Shown here: positions 11,745 to 12,694 of the stretch, piece by piece
Layout: every line of letters begins with the position of its first letter
How positions within the stretch are numbered: position 1 is the first letter of the stretch
NCBI GenBank assembly: GCA_003219115.1
Contig: QHPN01000234.1
Location: 1-12,694, forward strand
DNA: 12,694 bases
Direction of reading: 5' to 3'
DNA from: Verrucomicrobiota bacterium
Lineage (GTDB): Bacteria > Verrucomicrobiota > Verrucomicrobiia > Chthoniobacterales > UBA10450
Notes under the pieces: generated by a model
Databases searched by the model: none
What the model saw: only the letters and a program-made list of their open reading frames with translations
What the model was told of the DNA's origin: nothing
Made by a program: the position numbers and the translations under genes

Positions 11745-12694
11745 TGGAGTGGTGGAGTGTTGCGTTGGATTGCTGGGGGTCATTACTCCACTGCTCCAGC
11801 ACTCCATTACTCCCGCTTTGCCTTTAGTGCGGCTTCGATCTGCACCATTCACCACGTCTTGTTTCGTCAGCCAGCCTTTGCGCGCGGCGCCGATACCAAA
11901 CCATAAATCTTGCAAGCGCGCGGTGCGATGAGCGTCGGGATTGCTCACACAGCGCGCACCTTTCTCCTTGGCCAGCGGCCACCAGCGCCAGTCGAGATCG
12001 AGCCGTTTCGGTGCGGCATTGAGCTCGATCCAGGTGCCGGTCTCGGCCGCAGCTTCAATCACCGCTGGGATGTCGATGGCGTAACCTTCGCGTTTCAACA
12101 GTAAACGTCCGGTCGGATGCGCCAGCATCGTCACCAACGGATTCGAAATTGCGCGGATCACGCGCTTGGTCATTTCCGCTTCGCTTAGATTAAAAGTGGA
12201 ATGGATGGATGCGACGACAAAGTCGAGTTGCGCCAAAATCTCGTCGTCGAAATCGAGCGAACCGTCCCGCAAAATGTCGCACTCAACTCCGCTGAAAACG
12301 CGAATGTTCTTCAGGGTACGTTGCATTTGGCGGATCTGTGTTCGCTGCACCTTCAGCCGCGCCGCATCAAGTCCATGCGCCTGCACCGAGCTGCGGCTGT
12401 GATCGGCGATTCCGATATATTCGAGGCCGAGTTCCTGCGCCGCCGCGACCATTTCTTCGAGCGAATTGTGCCCGTCACTGGCAGTGGTATGGCAGTGAAA
12501 TGTTCCACGCAAATTCTCCAGCTCAATCAAGCGCGGGAGTTTCCCATGGTCCGCCGCTTCGAATTCGCCACAGTTTTCCCGCAGCTCCGGCGGAATGAAA
12601 TCGAGTCCGAGCGCGCGATATAATTCGGGTTCATCATTGATCGCTGGGATCTTGGCGCGTCGGGGCACTGAGGCCCCTCCCACATTGGTTTTGC
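11661..12694 (-). CDS. polX: PHP domain of a PolX-type DNA polymerase/3'-5' exonuclease, N-terminus outside the window
   Basis: Bacterial PolX proteins join a family X polymerase to a C-terminal PHP phosphoesterase acting in base excision repair. Only the PHP part is visible; the frame is open through the right edge. Metal-site motifs are complete: GTFHCHTTASDGHNSLEEM, GIADHS, GVECDI, VASIHSTFN, LAHPTGR and SNPDAH. It is preceded by the linker DEPELYRALGLDFIPPELRE. Oddities: upstream of that linker the residues TNVGGASVPRRA come from palindromic DNA. After ARKGWLTKQDVVN the usual short end is replaced by about 60 residues (AGVMECWSSGVMTPSNPTQH and onward) translated from an inverted repeat and from the antisense of the argZ end, stopping at 11661. 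A stand-alone PHP protein cannot be excluded without the rest of the gene. Confidence 0.85.
   Translation of the reverse strand, partial: KTNVGGASVPRRAKIPAINDEPELYRALGLDFIPPELRENCGEFEAADHGKLPRLIELENLRGTFHCHTTASDGHNSLEEMVAAAQELGLEYIGIADHSRSSVQAHGLDAARLKVQRTQIRQMQRTLKNIRVFSGVECDILRDGSLDFDDEILAQLDFVVASIHSTFNLSEAEMTKRVIRAISNPLVTMLAHPTGRLLLKREGYAIDIPAVIEAAAETGTWIELNAAPKRLDLDWRWWPLAKEKGARCVSNPDAHRTARLQDLWFGIGAARKGWLTKQDVVNGADRSRTKGKAGVMECWSSGVMTPSNPTQHSTTPLLHRLSLRQKHRQTFAGATGLDEFRHR
11738..11813. repeat. Large imperfect palindrome at the convergent argZ/polX junction
   Basis: A 14-base perfect inverted repeat, GGAGTAATGGAGTG (11738-11751) / CACTCCATTACTCC (11800-11813), encloses further related GGAGT / ACTCC words (TGGTGGAGTG, CATTACTCCACTGCTCCAGC). 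The arms are built from near-heptamer repeats of the GGAGTNN type. It contains the argZ stop codon and is translated in polX on the other strand. Such a structure could act as a bidirectional terminator or be a small mobile palindrome. Confidence 0.75.
12662..12677. repeat. Hairpin within the polX linker
   Basis: GGGGC (12662-12666) and GCCCC (12673-12677) form a short stem with a six-base loop. On the coding strand it lies in a GTGGGAGGGGCC...GCCCCGACGC context that looks like repeat DNA read in frame, just before the conserved INDEPELYRALGL. The evidence is modest because the upstream part of the gene is cut off. Confidence 0.4.

Overview
The window looks like a piece of a GC-rich chromosome, most likely from an uncultured soil-type member of the Verrucomicrobiota. 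That assignment is inference from gene style: the OB-fold/HD phosphohydrolase, the RAYT-type transposase, the abundant short REP-like palindromes, and an ArgZ-type arginine dihydrolase beside a separate LOR/SDH-type domain. There is no rRNA, and no phylogeny was run.

Layout, left to right. Positions 1-515 hold no secure gene, only a possible frameshifted remnant. Next come a SufE-like sulfur acceptor gene (516-968), a palindrome cluster, and carB (1130-5011), the large subunit of carbamoyl phosphate synthetase. Downstream are an exported cyclophilin (5298-5885), N-carbamoylputrescine amidase (aguB), and an OB-fold/HD hydrolase of the YhaM type. A palindromic element separates that last gene from a convergent DNA methyltransferase gene. 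Then follow thiG, a minus-strand pair of tiny overlapping hypothetical genes, a two-gene unit (small LOR/SDH-type domain protein plus ArgZ-like arginine dihydrolase), and the PHP part of a PolX-type polymerase running off the right edge on the minus strand.

The outstanding observation is carB. Its single reading frame contains, in frame, (i) about 246 codons that include a nearly complete REP-associated tyrosine transposase (RAYT) with its HVH metal-binding motif and YIKENP tyrosine motif, flanked by REP-like double hairpins, and (ii) a 34-codon palindromic element in the second ATP-grasp half. The element in (ii) has a 34/40-base match in the intergenic DNA after the cyclophilin gene. CarB also ends early: the last ~41 codons of its allosteric (MGS-like) domain are present but out of frame, as if about 31 bases had been deleted. 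The gene is therefore either a heavily modified CarB-transposase fusion or a decaying gene that kept most of its frame.

The palindromes recur through the window: after sufE, around the RAYT, after the cyclophilin gene, between the HD hydrolase and the methyltransferase, and before the LOR/SDH gene. Many share one design, a 6-9 bp stem closed by a three-base loop (usually TCT/TCC or the complement), and several are preceded by GTAG, the tetranucleotide that characterised RAYTs recognise. In the convergent pair, the stop codons of both flanking genes lie inside GTAG. Other repeats have altered the 3' end of polX and probably its interdomain linker.

Metabolically, carB (carbamoyl phosphate for arginine and pyrimidines), the ArgZ-like enzyme (arginine to ornithine) and aguB (last step of putrescine synthesis through agmatine) all touch arginine/ornithine/polyamine metabolism, but they are not one operon and any functional link is inference.
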